Source: Laccaria trichodermophora (taxonomy: Eukaryota > Basidiomycota > Agaricomycetes > Agaricales > Hydnangiaceae). From it: a stretch of DNA of 64,000 nucleotides. The first letter of the stretch is position 1. Each line of letters starts with the position of its first letter. Below are positions 44,822-56,510 of the stretch, piece by piece. Below the pieces are notes generated by a model that was not told the DNA's origin, ran no database searches, and saw nothing but the letters and a program-made list of their open reading frames with translations. The position numbers and the translations under genes were made by a program. The stretch covers positions 3,162,001 through 3,226,000 of the forward strand of contig JACTVC010000001.1 of NCBI GenBank assembly GCA_018417955.1, read 5' to 3'.

Positions 44822-45240
44822 ATGGCCAGCACCATTAGGTCTGCGAAGTCAGACAGTCAATGGGGGGGCAGCGCCGAGCTCCTCGCATACAACATCACGA
44901 TCTCGCCGGTCACTCCACACGAATTCTTTTTCCCCTTAGACCCATCACCAACTTTACCTCTAAACTTGATTGATCCTGCCATTATCAACGCTCCTCCTGA
45001 CGGGGACCATGAGCACCTTCCCAATGCCATTTTGAACTACCTAGGCTACCTTTCTCTCGCTTCCAAGCCCACTCAAGAGAGTGTCATAGACAACTTTGCC
45101 GCGGAGACTCTGAAGCTTCTAGGATTCAATGGTCGCGACACTCTCGTCATGATGCACTATATCGTCCCTTTTATTGTCTGTGGTGTCAACGATACTGTGG
45201 CAGAGATAGACGTGTGCCTCCTACATCGTACCAGTCTAGT
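44822..45240 (+). pseudogene. Fragment of an expanded fungal hypothetical protein
   Basis: The frame MASTIRSAKS...DVCLLHRTS has a central segment (SVIDNFAAETLKLLGF, then VPFIVCG and DVCLL) that resembles N-terminal parts of a basidiomycete family with a possible nuclease-like fold; that assignment is tentative. Beyond about 45240 the likely continuation is in another frame, so a frameshift or unrecognised intron is present. No C-terminal domain is seen. Confidence 0.4.
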
Positions 45241-45914
45241 CTACCCGCCTTACCTTTTACCTTGTCCCTGTCGCTCGGGCGTTGACCAATGCTGTTCTAC
45301 TCGGCGAGTACCCGCTCACTCAAACGCAAGTCCTGAAGTGCGTTACCATAGGATCGAACGCCCGGGATACTGTCGAAGGAATGGAAAATACGAACTATCG
45401 AGAGCTCATTTTCAGGCGCTTGCTTGCTTTCAAAATGTTGGCGAAAAGGCAATGGGAAGAAAATTTGAATGGTCTGTAGCCAACTAGACATCTGAACCAG
45501 TTGTCAACGATGTTTTGACCGAGCCAAGTTAATTTTGGTGCTGTGTTGCTTATCCGTCCTCCTATTTTGATTTGCGCTGGTCTCAACTGTATTGACTCGG
45601 AGACCGTACTTAAAACTGCTTCTTCTCGGTCTCCAAGTTATCACAGTTCTCTCACCAGTCTTGGTCTTGAGCTTGAAGCTTGAAACCTCAGTTTACACTT
45701 TTACAAGTCTTGGTCCATTCTACACTTTCTTTTACCAACAGTCCGACAGTCCAGATGATCATGTGGGTTTCTAAAAAATGCAATACTTCGTCCGAGGTCT
45801 CGCCTTAGTTTATCATCAAGGTCGACGTAGGATATAAAACCAGGGTTCGCCATGGAGCGAAGGTAAGCTTGCCGAACACCTTCTGAGCATCCGACTCACC
45901 CCTAGTCCTGTGCA
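45241..45914. other. Gene fragments, unassigned
   Basis: Contains a frame at 45282-45479 on + (TIGSNARDTVEGMENTNYREL) with coding-like composition, not recognised. Confidence 0.3.
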
Positions 45915-45971
45915 TATCACGCCCCCCGAACCGTGTCAGAAAGTTGTTATGTAATCTTCGGACTTTGAAAC
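45915..45971 (+). repeat. Inverted repeat arm (left)
   Basis: 57-bp arm TATCACGCCCCCCGAACCG... matches the complement of 47013-47069 with about two differences. The arms are 1.04 kb apart and may be the ends of a decayed TIR transposon; no TSD was found. Confidence 0.75.
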
Positions 45972-47012
45972 GCGTCGCGTCAATATTGTGGTAGGTCCCT
46001 CGTACTCTTGACGCGTTTATAGCTTTACAGTGCACCCTGTCGCTACAAATTCAATTCAGATTAATTCCAATGATGGAAGTGAGTAATTTACACTATGTAA
46101 GGACGACTCCTAGAGAATACCCAACTGTTGCGTCACCCCAAATTCACCCTATGGACGCCATTCTCCATACTTTTCTCCTTTCCGTTTGGATCTTCGATAA
46201 GGCCGCGTCGACGTGTTTTGTACTGTGGGCCATATTGTTCTCGCACTTTATGAGAAACACTTGCTTGCGGTGCTCTGGGTGCTTGTCGGCACTTCGGTCT
46301 GTTGGCTATGTCTTCCATCGCTTCGCGTTTGCGATTCAAGATTTGTTGTTCACTCGAAATTTGGTCTATCGGTTATCTGGGCTTAATATCTACAGAATGA
46401 GTTTCGTTTTCATCTTCGGTAACTGTTGCCGTTCATTGTTTTTCATGTCGCTTTAGTTAAGCAAGTTCTCGGGCATCAGTGTGCCCAGCATTGATATGTG
46501 TCTGAATATCAATAATAGAGTCGTAGAGAGCGGTTCCGCGGGTGCTGTAGTAGATCCATGAATGGCCAAGAAGATCTTCGAGGTGGGAAGGGAAATGGAT
46601 GAGAAGCAAGTGGCGTTAAGTTTTGACAGTTTGAAAACCTATAAAGTCATGAGCACGAAACATTTTAACAGTGGGAAGTGTACGATGTTATTGGCTAGTC
46701 CCTTTGTTGGTGTGATGACGATGCCGATTGGTCTTTTTCAGGTACTAGGTTTGAGCTGTACGGGGTGTAGCCCGTCCGTCCATATTGGTAGAATCTTCTT
46801 GACGATGGTACATATGAGTCTAGGCCGATAGGGTCCGGTCAGCGGGCTCCTGTGGTCATCTGCATAGGTCCGTAAGGTTCAATCCAATCAAGAAGTAAAG
46901 TTACAAGAAGTGTAGTGTTCGAAAATCGTTGAATGTCGCGTCGACAATGAAGGAACAATGAAGGAATCTTGAAGGAACCGTAGATATATCGATGCGACGA
47001 GGTTGGACCGAT
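45972..47012. other. Interior between inverted arms
   Basis: About 1 kb with a 128-codon ORF at 46070-46456 (+), rich in hydrophobic and Cys residues, and an 89-codon ORF at 46562-46831 (+). Neither is recognised and neither has supporting context. Confidence 0.3.
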
Positions 47013-47069
47013 GTTTCAAAGTCCGAAGATTACATAACAACTTTCTGACACGGTTTGGAGGGCGTGATA
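47013..47069 (-). repeat. Inverted repeat arm (right)
   Basis: Partner of 45915-45971. Its last nine bases, GGCGTGATA, are the target duplicated by the element at 47070. Confidence 0.75.
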
Positions 47070-48892
47070 GGGTAAAACTATTCAGAAACCCCCCTTTCTA
47101 GTAGAAACCCCCGTTTCTGGCATAACCTTATCCAGAAACCCTGTATAGTCTCCCCCGAAAATTTGATGGGTTCGCCGTCCACGGCGTCATGTGATGTCAG
47201 AAGGCTCAACTTTCACGTTGCCTTCAACCTTGTGTAGCTTGTGCTTCGTGCTAACATCCAGGGTACGTGCCTTCATCATCGCTATCCTTCGATCTATTCA
47301 CCGGCCGCCGTAGCTAATGTAACATAGCCCGAACGAACGGCGGACAAGTAGGATTCATTGGTTTGGGGAGGCTGAAGTGCGCAAGCTCAGAGACTTCGAT
47401 AATGACCCGAGGAGTTGCTGGCAGGTGTTTGCCAGGCTCGTCAAGCAATTCAGGATCAAGTTGGTCAAAATCAATGAAGGAACGCTGACCTATGGAATTG
47501 CTATTCGTCGTCTTGCTCGCCGTGGAGGTGTGAAGGGTATCTTTGGTCTCATCTACGAGACACATGAATATATCTTGGAAATGTGGGTCACCTCGCTTTC
47601 GCCCGCCTGGCGCCTTCATCGTGTCTCTGACCTTTTATTCCAAGGTTATTCGCGACTCAGGAACATTCACAGAGCATGCTGAGTGGAAGGCACTCAATGT
47701 TGTATATGCCTCGAAACGATTGGGGCATACACTATACGGTTTCGGAGAGATACAGTCTCGAGGGAGATATCGTACACAGGTAAAGTCACCCATTGTACAA
47801 GTGTGATTCCAAATTTACCAACACCGTCAGCAACTCCTCAGGGTCTGAGCAAACCCTCCCCCTGACTCGAAGTCGGACATGGCCTTACCAAAAGCCAACA
47901 CCGTCCCCTCCTTGATCTCCTCAAAACAAGGCTCCACATCCCTCGACAGGTGGCTGCGTAGAATGTGGCTATGATATGGGTCTCAGCGGACTTGTGGTCC
48001 GAATGTATCGTCGATTTGGAAGACCTGTCTATGTCGGGTAGGTGTCAACATCATTGATAAAAAAGGGAAGGGGGCGAAAGAAATGCGTACCCCAGAAAGA
48101 TTTCTAGTCAAGGAAATATACTCCTCGCTCGCTCTCTGCATATCATCCCACAATTTAGGGCCATTCACGATGACGAGCCAGCCTTCTAGTATGGGGACGA
48201 ATGCTCTGTCTGGGTACTGTGTCATTCGATCCCCTTAGTTAGAGTTCAACTTGATGCGCAAGTTGGAGTGATGGAGAGAAGCAAGGAATAGGATCGACAA
48301 AGTGAAAGGAAGACAAGCCAAGAAACCAAGGCGCGTACCTTCGCATAACCATCCAACACAATATCCTTACCCGCCCAAATCCATCGGATCGTAGAAAAGA
48401 AGGAGAAGAATTGCGAGGAGTAGCCGATCATTGGGATATGGTTGGGGGTGGGATACATGTCCCAGATTGTATTTTTATCTTATTTAACTCTTCTCCTCGT
48501 CTCGCACGTCGACACTGAGATTTTTCGCCAGTGTATCGGTCACCATAATTCTCAAACATTTATTCATTCCTCAACGAGTCTCTGCTCCCGACCTTCGTCC
48601 GTCACGACAACATTTGCTGTCATTGGCCAATGACGTAGCGACAGACATTTATTTTCATTCTCACACTCGGCTCATGTCCCCTACGATAACTTCATGAGGG
48701 CGAGGTAAGAGTGGACAATTGTGGTGAATTCGCCGTTGTAACAAAATGTGACAATGTAATTGACTAATAGCCGCCGACCATCATGCACCGGTCACCGAGA
48801 ACTCAATTTGACCATATGCCAGGGGTTTCTCGAACTACCCTCGGAAACCCCGGGTTTCTACCAGAAAGGGGGGTTTCTGAATAGTTTTACCC
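47070..48892. mobile_element. MULE-type non-autonomous element, 1,823 bp
   Basis: The inverted ends GGGTAAAACTATTCAGAAAC continue through AGAAACCCCCC-type motifs for about 40 bp. An exact 9-bp TSD, GGCGTGATA (47061-47069; 48893-48901), is the length typical of Mutator-like elements. Internal short ORFs (for example 47377-47682, +) are unrecognised; no transposase. Confidence 0.85.
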
Positions 48893-48901
48893 GGCGTGAT
48901 A

Positions 48902-49490
48902 TGAAACAGACCACATACACACGTGAACCCTACAAATCCACAATATCGTGGTCTGTCTACGAGAGACTAACTCACCCCTAACATCACTCAGAGCGACCTA
49001 TGAGAAAGCCGTTAACGACACCGACCCATTGAAACTCCTCAAACTTATCCGTCATGGCCCTCTCTCCCTCTCACTCTTACCGATGACTCCAGATGATCTC
49101 GGGAGTTCATTGAAACCATCCATGCCAGCTGTGTTCATCACTAGCTTTATGTCAGAAAGTTGGGAGGTCTCTATGAAGCCACGGAGACATGCTGCATCTT
49201 AACAGCAGCTCGTCGCAGCACCAGGCCTATTTCGATTTACGATAGGCTCGGCTGATTGATAACATGGATTCAGCGTTTTCTCTCTCATTTCGGACGCTAT
49301 TCGAATCGTAAACCCTTAGACTGTTGTTCGGAAAGAAGGCCTGAATACTCTTCGGCCTGGTATTCCATTCTTCTGATGTTGTGCTAGCTGCCATAGCTCT
49401 CCCCCACTATGACATTTCCTTAAAAAGAAGGTATGACAAATCTACAAAGAATGGTAAGCCATAGTTTTTACCGCACACGATTAATAAATG
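48902..49490. other. Unassigned sequence
   Basis: A coding-like stretch near 48985-49190 (+, DPLKLLKLIRHGPLSL) is not recognised and its frame is interrupted. Confidence 0.3.
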
Positions 49491-49570
49491 GTGGAATGGT
49501 GCAGCGGTTAAGTATACTGTGGTTATTTAGTCATGTGATTCATCCTTCTAAGGTTGTCGGTTCAATTCCT
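49491..49570 (+). ncRNA. tRNA-derived Pol III promoter unit (SINE-like head)
   Basis: An A-box-like TGGTGCAGCGG (49497-49507) and a B-box GGTTCAATTCC (49559-49569) are about 50 bp apart, as in tRNA genes. The acceptor stem does not close convincingly, so a SINE head or decayed tRNA is more likely than a functional tRNA. No poly-A or repeat tail was fixed. Confidence 0.5.
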
Positions 49571-51338
49571 TTCTAGGGAAATTATTTTCTGCTGCACTTG
49601 CGGAATTGTCTTTTATTTTTTTACTTATACACCAGGGTAAAAGGTGAGAAAGGGCTAGGTTAGGAATATTTTTTTCTCTGTGCAGTAGCACACTCTCAGT
49701 TAGGTCAGGAAGTAGGTTAATGGTTGGGGTTATCACCATGGTAGAAACCGGTGTTTCAGTGATGGACACCCACTTATTCTTAATTAGATTGGGAGGGTAG
49801 GGTACTTTACTATAGTTTAGGGGTTAGGAGGGTAGAAGCTTGAGAGAGCGCACTAGTAGCGCGCACTCTCGAGCTGACTTGGTGCAATGCATTGCTCTCA
49901 GTGACTAAGTCGTGAGCCAATTCCCGCTACGTTAGTAGTGGGTCTTGTGGTGGGCGAAAGGGTGGGAAAAAAAACACATGGAACTGAGACATCACATTTT
50001 TTCACACAGTCACACGCAATCTCACTCTGATTAAATCACTAGATGCTGACACTTATCAGTGGCAGCGGACACCTTGCTTGCTGACAAATACACTGTTTCT
50101 TCTTGTAAAATAAACAAACCAATGGCATCAGTGATCACATGCGCACAAGATTGGATGGTCACTCGTATCTTCACGATGTGGGAAGTCGTTAGGACGCTAT
50201 AAATTACAATCTCGCCGTTTAAGCACAAGTTAACATTTCCAAGGGATTTTCTTTCGCTGTATAAAAAATGTTGGCCGTTCGCTATCACTACTTAGGGCTA
50301 TTTCTGTATCGAAGGCAAGTATAACTAAATTATAACGATTGATGATGTCAGATGCATTGGCATGTGAAGCCCGTTCCATTCGTCTTAAATCTATTATATA
50401 CTCTCCTGCTAGATCTCGTTATGCCTCGGTTTTCTCCACTGACAATTTATGGGAGTTTGGTATCAATGAAGAAAAGCCGGTTTTCGATTCCGATGTTAAA
50501 GAGATTGAAGCATCTCAAACATCTCATGACCCGGTTGGTTTTTTCCCAAGGGTTGGAGCCCAACGTTGATATTCATACCAGCCATTCGCACGGTTTGTCA
50601 AGTGTATATTTTACGGTACAGATTGCACCAGGCCATTCTTGGTGAAAGTGCCATATCGTGTCGGATTGCATAACCAGCAAATTGTTTCTTCTCTCGACAC
50701 AAGCTACTGGTTGCCACAAGGCGGCGGCAGTGCGATGGTGGATTTTACTCCTAAAGTTTACGAGATATGCTCGCCCCCACAAGAAGATTCAGAAGGGGAA
50801 TCGTGCTCTTCTAAGGATGAATCTGAGGTAGAGCGTCTCTATTCAATCGTTTATTCACCACAAGTTAGTGTCGTTGTCTTTTGCGTTTGCTCATTTCAAC
50901 CGTCATATAGCCCAGAGAGGGTGTTCCCCATGGATTGAGGGTCAACAAACTTGTTCACAGCTTCGAGGAGGATTTAGCCGATGATTGTCTGGGTAACATG
51001 TTGATTGCGTTGCGTCGATTCAACGATTCGCTTTGGGACACCACCGATAATGATATCTCCCGAGCCAACATAGCTCTGATAAGGTGAATGTTTCTAAAGA
51101 TGATGTGAACCTTTTCTGATGTCTGTTTGAATCGCTCCTGTAGTGCTGTAGACAGCGACGCATTTGTTGAACTTGATTGGCAGACGGTACTAGGAAATGT
51201 ATCATAGAAGTATTTTGAGCTAGCAACAACGATGTGTATGTCCTCGCTCTTACTTAATAATACTGCAGTCCAGTTCTTTATTATCTGGTATCAAGTTAGA
51301 ATGTTAAGCCTGTGTCATAAGGTAGACAACAACTCACT
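49571..51338. other. Unassigned region with possible gene remnants
   Basis: Short frames on + at 50339-50569 and 50639-50938 (ending in an acidic SEGESCSSKDESE segment) have coding-like composition and may be exons of one decayed gene. A small inverted motif (GAGAGCGCACTAGTAGCGCGCACTCTC) spans about 49851-49877. Nothing else was recognised. Confidence 0.3.
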
Positions 51339-52602
51339 TCAAAGGTAGTTGGCTGGTAAGTACGTTGAGTAATTTTGAGGAGTGTAATTTTGAGGAGTGT
51401 GTTTTTGAGGAGTTGTTTGACGATCGACAAAGCGTATTGAAACAGTTGTCGAATCAGCTACCCATGGTAGATCAGTGGGGCTAACCTTCTGTCCTCCTAC
51501 TTGGACAATGTTTACCGAACGTAGAAGCGGGAATTTTGTTTCGCTCAGCATAGTTTGCAGATTTTGCCAATCGAGACGCTTGCCATCATCTGGTTGCATC
51601 ACAAGGAAAAGTTCCTCGAGTATCCACCCTCCAGCTGATCGCCACCTGACCAAACTCTTACTGATTTCGCTGAAGTTGCCTCTGTGGTCGCATATGAGGA
51701 CACGTACGCTGGTCACCAACGTGGTGTTGCAGAAACTTTCCAGACGGTGCATGGCTGTATTTTATCAATATCATTCCTTAAATATAATGTAATGACACAC
51801 CGGTAATGGCAAGAATCTCAATATTTGGTTTCCAATTGTATAGGACGCTGCCTGGTATCGACGCTGAATAATGAAGGTGCAATACACGGACAGAAGATAA
51901 ATCCATTATGGGACTTGTGTCGCTCCATTTAGCCTTGAATAAACGTGCAAACACGAACGCGTCATTCTGCGCAATATACAGTATGGTTGGCTTTGGGATG
52001 GGTCTTCTGACGAATCTCTCGACTCCAGCACGAGGAGTGAAGTTTATGTGAAGGTCGTGAAGTTTCAGACGCATGATGTTGTGACAGTGCGCAAAGGTGG
52101 TGACTGGAAAGTGTCGGAATCGAGAGAGCATGAGGGTTGAGAGGTTTGGTGAGGAAAAGACGCGAATAAATTCGGTCCGTAGCTCTTCTGGTATGGCGTT
52201 CCAGTTCCTTACGGGATAACCTCCTGTGAGCTTGAAGCTCTTTAGTAGGGACAACCGTTGCATCAGGCCCGTCTGTGTGTCGTCATAGTCAGAGTCATGC
52301 AGTTGATAGCGAAGGTGATATATATATTGGGCGATGTGTGGAGAGGCATGCAAAAGTTTGAAAAGGAGTCGGACTGTGGGCCCTGCAACGGAAATCGTCG
52401 CGAAAAGACATCTTTGCGATGGTTGAACCAACAATCGGCATGTTTGGGACATGGAGGACAGCATTTTCCAATCTTCGGCAAGCGTAAGCTGGTCCAAGAC
52501 GGTATCTTGTAAGACGTCGAACAGGACAGTGACTGGCATTCCTTTTTCTAATTGTTCGTCAGTTCGATATGGTAGTAGATTAGTTGTCTTACTTGTGATC
52601 AA
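51339..52602 (-). CDS. F-box-like protein with LRR-type C-terminus
   Basis: Two exons, 52602-51801 and 51754-51339, with a 46-bp GT-AG intron (GTGTGT...TACAG), sum to 1218 nt, or 405 codons plus stop, frame intact. Residues about 22-70 resemble a basidiomycete F-box-like start (VLQDTVLDQLTLAEDWK, then SQTCRLLVQPSQRCLF). The rest has Leu-spaced segments (LSTLMLSRFRHF, IMRLKLHDLHI, VRVLHLHY) of LRR type. Such proteins usually act as substrate receptors in SCF ubiquitin ligases and form large families in mushrooms. The C-terminus carries short TPQ/NYT repeats. It appears intact. Confidence 0.75.
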
Positions 52603-52867
52603 TTTTTTTTTTGAGGATGATAGAACGGTGTGGTATGGAATAAATGCCTACAAGATTACTAAGCAGAGCATATTTCCCAAGACTATGTCAGGATGAGTGC
52701 AGGCCATGAAGGCTTGTATAACGTATTTCTGTGGTTTTTTTACCGCGACGATTCAGCTATGTAATTCGATAGAATCCGGAGCTGTACAAACGTAGGTTGA
52801 TAATTCAAGTGTTACTTCAACAGGTGATAAATTATCAAGCACCTCCCCCGGCATCTCAGGGTGGTTA

Positions 52868-54440
52868 TCAATCTGGGGTCTTTCCTTTTTTTGAGCTGCT
52901 GCCTTCGTTGTCCCCAGGACCAGCTTTACGCTTCCCCTCGTTTGCTACAGTATGTCCCGAGCGCAACTTGGAAGGTCCCGCCACTGCATTTTGTGAAGGA
53001 TTTGCTTGCTGGGTAGCTACAGTTGGAGAGGGTGTTTTCGGTGTTGTGAACTCCGAAGTTGGTTCAGAGCCTGCAGTAGAGGAGCCATCAGACCGCCGTG
53101 GAGGGGTAACTGGAGGCCAAGACGTGGAAGAGTCGATGGAACCTTCGATACGAAGAGGGCTCCGGAGAGGAGACCTCGGAGTTTCTTCGTGGATGGGATT
53201 ACCATCTGACAGTGATTCAACAATCTTTGTACCTGCAACGGAATGAAGCAATTTGTCACTTAAATGCTAAGGAATGCGTACCATTTGCGCCGGTCGAAGC
53301 GACCATTTGAACTGGAGCTACGCCCTTCTCGGCTATATTTGTACCTAAAACGGATTAACGTTAATTGGTATGAAATGCTAACGAACGCGTACCATTTGCG
53401 CCCGTCGAAGGGACCATTTCGAGCGGGGCTACGCCGTTTTCAAGAATGTTTGTTCCTGCAACGGAATGGGGTTATTTGTGAACTGGTGTACTATCATTGA
53501 ACGCGTACCGTATGCGCCCTTCGAAGCAACCGTTTGAACTGGGACTATACCCTTTGTTGGGATCGTTTGAACTGGAGCAGAGATTGCCGGGACAGGAGGA
53601 TAGAACGCGGCTACTGCAGCAACTTGTTCGTTCCTGGTCGGGCCAGTCGGTGTTGTTGGCAAACGGACGGGGCCAGCACCACGTCGATAGGGGCTGGGTT
53701 GTTGGGGGGGTGCACGCTTCAAAACGATGATTTGCTCAATAGTGGCGGAGAAAGTGTCGTATTTTTTGTCTTGAATGTAGTAATGCTTCAAACGGAACGT
53801 AAGTTCGACTAGAGCCCCCTTGATCGTTTCCGTAACTCTCATAGGCTGTACAGCCGCTTCATTTTCATCGTAGACCATCAATGGTAATACTCTGTGAGTC
53901 TGAACCAAGTCCGCAAGGGCATCCCGCTCATTCACGCGAACTGGCCATGAATTGGTTTCCGCTTCTGATCCCGGTGCTACAAATAACTAGTTAGTCATTA
54001 AGTACTTGTCAATATGTGATAGGTGATGTACGATCAAAAGCTGGATCCTGTGGAGTGTGTTAAAGAAGCAAGTAGTCGTTTGAAAGTGAACCGCTTACCT
54101 TGACGACAAAGATTGGCGCAGAGAAACGAAGGGAAGAATTGATCCCTTCGGTAAGTACAAAAAACTTGTGATCTTCAGAAGTCGCGATGAGAGCTTGTAA
54201 GGACGTGATTGCCGTGATAGACCTGTCCCAGTCGCTTCTGAAGTCGACGTCGCTGGGCTTTACGAGAGTTAGCCCAAACTTGGAGGTTGCAAGTGTGTTG
54301 TAGCCTCCATGATTACCCCAGGGCTCGACAGCCAAGCGACTTTCGGAGACTTCGCCGACGACGACGCACACTGTCTCTTTGATGTCGGATCCAGGCGCGG
54401 GTTGAGAGTCGACGAGTTTATGTCCGCTGCCATGGCTTCC
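52868..54440 (-). CDS. Hypothetical protein with duplicated 63-nt exons
   Basis: Exons on -, from 5' (start uncertain, about 54440): to 54099, a 16-nt micro-exon 54047-54032, 53976-53509, then two 63-nt exons 53455-53393 and 53344-53282, and 53232-52868. All introns are GT-AG and phases agree. The first part (VCVVVGEVSES...FGLTLVKPSD) may be a nucleic-acid or protein-binding domain, but I do not recognise it. The middle contains a repeated VAPVQMVASTGAN-like unit, and the tail is Ser/Pro/Thr-rich and ends in a basic KKGK segment (possible nuclear localisation). The 5' start codon could not be fixed because upstream frames contain stops. Confidence 0.6.
53233..53508 (-). repeat. Tandem intron-exon duplication
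   Basis: Units of about 111 bp, each a 63-nt exon plus a short intron, repeat at 53282-53392 and 53393-53508. Intron ends (CAACGGAAT..., GCGTAC) and exon sequences are both similar. Both exons are phase 1 at each side, so copies can be gained or lost without frameshift. Confidence 0.75.
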
Positions 54441-54909
54441 CCACCCTACAGTCGTTGTCCAACCCGCGCTGGCGGTGTACTGCCGCGTTCAAAGCAGCCT
54501 GTTACGAGTGGCTGGCCCACTATAAACCATGTTTGCTTTGAGGTATCAGACAACGTCTAAGACGTAACAACGGATTTACTCACCAAGTTGTTTGTCGTGG
54601 ACACGAAAGAATGTGAAAGTCGTGGCCAGCGAAAACAGCGTGCTATATATTTTCGTCCTCCTAGGAAAAAAAAAAAAAAAAAAAAAAAAGGTGATAAGTT
54701 TTCGATCCCTTGAAGAAAATTTACTGAAAAAAATTTACTTGCAGTAACGGGCCGTTATTGTTGTAACACTTCAAAACTTTTTCTGCATCGATCCGTCGCC
54801 GGTCTGCGAAATCATATAAGGAAACAGGTATCATCGCAACACGCGATCCGGTAGTGTATAGGTAGTCTATCTAAGTTACATTAAGCAGTTTCGCGCCTCC
54901 GAGGGCCAA
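54441..54909. other. Spacer between hypothetical gene and Helitron
   Basis: About 470 bp with no gene. It holds a poly-A run of about 24 bases (54666-54689). The Helitron 3' end (a hairpin plus CTRR on the - strand) should lie here, but I could not place it. Confidence 0.4.
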
Positions 54910-55788
54910 TCAGGGGCTGCGAGCAGAGGTCTCCGCAGCTAACATTGCGAATCTCATGTCCACAGCTCTCAGTCTCTCAGACGGATGAGTGGTAAAGAGA
55001 GTGTCATCAAACCCACGGAGAAGTCGTATACTGGACCTGCCCTTTCCTCTCGATAACGCCACATACGCATTGAACGGATGAAGCTTCCCTCCTGGCGGGT
55101 CTGCTATATCGAGATAAAGAACGGGAATTGTTTGGCCTTGTGACTTATAGTCTGTGAATGCGTATGCCGGGGTGATGGAAACCTGTCTCCTGATCACAGA
55201 TATCTTCTGCCCAGCTCCGTCGAAGAACCTAAAGCTCATTTCTGATGGGCAAATCGGTAGCAGTCCCAACTCCAGACCTTCAAAGTGATGGGTGACTTGT
55301 ATGTCTGGGCGGAAAAGTATGACTGCAGGAGGATAATCTAGATGTATGGCCCCGTCTTCATCAGGCTGTTTTAACATCTCTCTTCGATCGAGAATAATAT
55401 CTTCGATGGTGCCACGGGTTCCGTTAGCCAGGTCATTTTCCGTTGACAGGTTCAACGTTACCATGACACGCATACCGATCGCTATTTTCACTTGATCTTC
55501 TAGTTTGCCGGTGTGTTTCGAGTTCATTCCCGCGACGAGGACACGGTGATGCAAAGGTAAGGGAGTATGCGAACGGCCAACCGTGTCTTCTGCATGCGAG
55601 ATGAAAAGCCGGTTACCAGAGGAGGCGCAATGTCTCGTGATGGCTGCGTCGTTCCACGCCTCCCGCACGGCATGGTGGGATGTTACCAGGACAGAATTCG
55701 GCCAAGGTTCAATATGCGCAGCGTCCTCTTCCTTGATGATCAGTTTTTTAACTTCCTCCATGTCCTCCTCAGTGCATTCTCCCTCTCT
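54910..55788 (-). pseudogene. Helitron helicase, C-terminal part
   Basis: 292 codons ending at the natural stop. Late SF1B motifs are visible: ANGTRGTIED, TDYKSQGQTIP (motif V type) and NAYVALSRGKG (motif VI, with the arginine finger). The 5' border is the insertion site: REGECTEEDM continues the frame that is interrupted at 59732. Confidence 0.88.
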
Positions 55789-55879
55789 CACTAGTGGTAT
55801 ACAATCTTATGATAAAAACCAGACACATGCCTGGAAGGCGATGTGTATAATGCCTAGAGGTTCAATGAGATCGCATATC

Positions 55880-56510
55880 TCATTGTTCTAGGATATCTCA
55901 TTGCGATTTTCATATGGATACCTGGTGCTTTCAATATATATTTCATTCTCAACCCCAGGATATTTCATTGCGATTTTCATATGAAAGCCTGGCACTTTCA
56001 ATATATATTTCATTCATTATCTCTGGATATCTCATTGCGATTTTCATATGGATACCTGGTGCTTTCAATATATATTTCATTCTCAACCCCAGGATATTTC
56101 ATTGCGATTTTCATATGAAAGCCTGGCACTTTCAATATATATTTCATTCATTATCTCTGGATATCTCATTGCGATTTTCATATGGATACCTGGTGCTTTC
56201 AATATATATTTCATTCTCAACACCAGGATATTTCATTGCGATTTTCATATGAAAGCCTGGCGCTTTCAATATATATTTCATTCATTATCTCTGGATATCT
56301 CATTGCGATTTTCATATGGATACCTGGTGCTTTCAATATATATTTCATTCTCAACCCCAGGATATTTCATTGCGATTTTCATATGAAAGCCTGGCACTTT
56401 CAATATATATTTCATTCATTATCTCTGGATATCTCATTGCGATTTTCATATAGATACCTGGTGCTTTCAATATATATTTCATTCTCAACCCCAGGATATT
56501 TCATTGGAAT
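55880..56510 (+). repeat. 134-bp tandem array in the left arm
   Basis: About 4.5 copies of a unit made of two related 67-bp halves (CATATGGATACCTGG... and CATATGAAAGCCTGG...), each with TTTCAATATATATTTCATT. Starts recur at 55914, 56048 and 56182. The right arm has about one copy. Confidence 0.9.

Noticed and set aside
54666..54689. Poly-A run as the tail of a LINE or processed pseudogene
   Set aside because: No LINE coding sequence or TSD could be linked to it; treated as a simple repeat.
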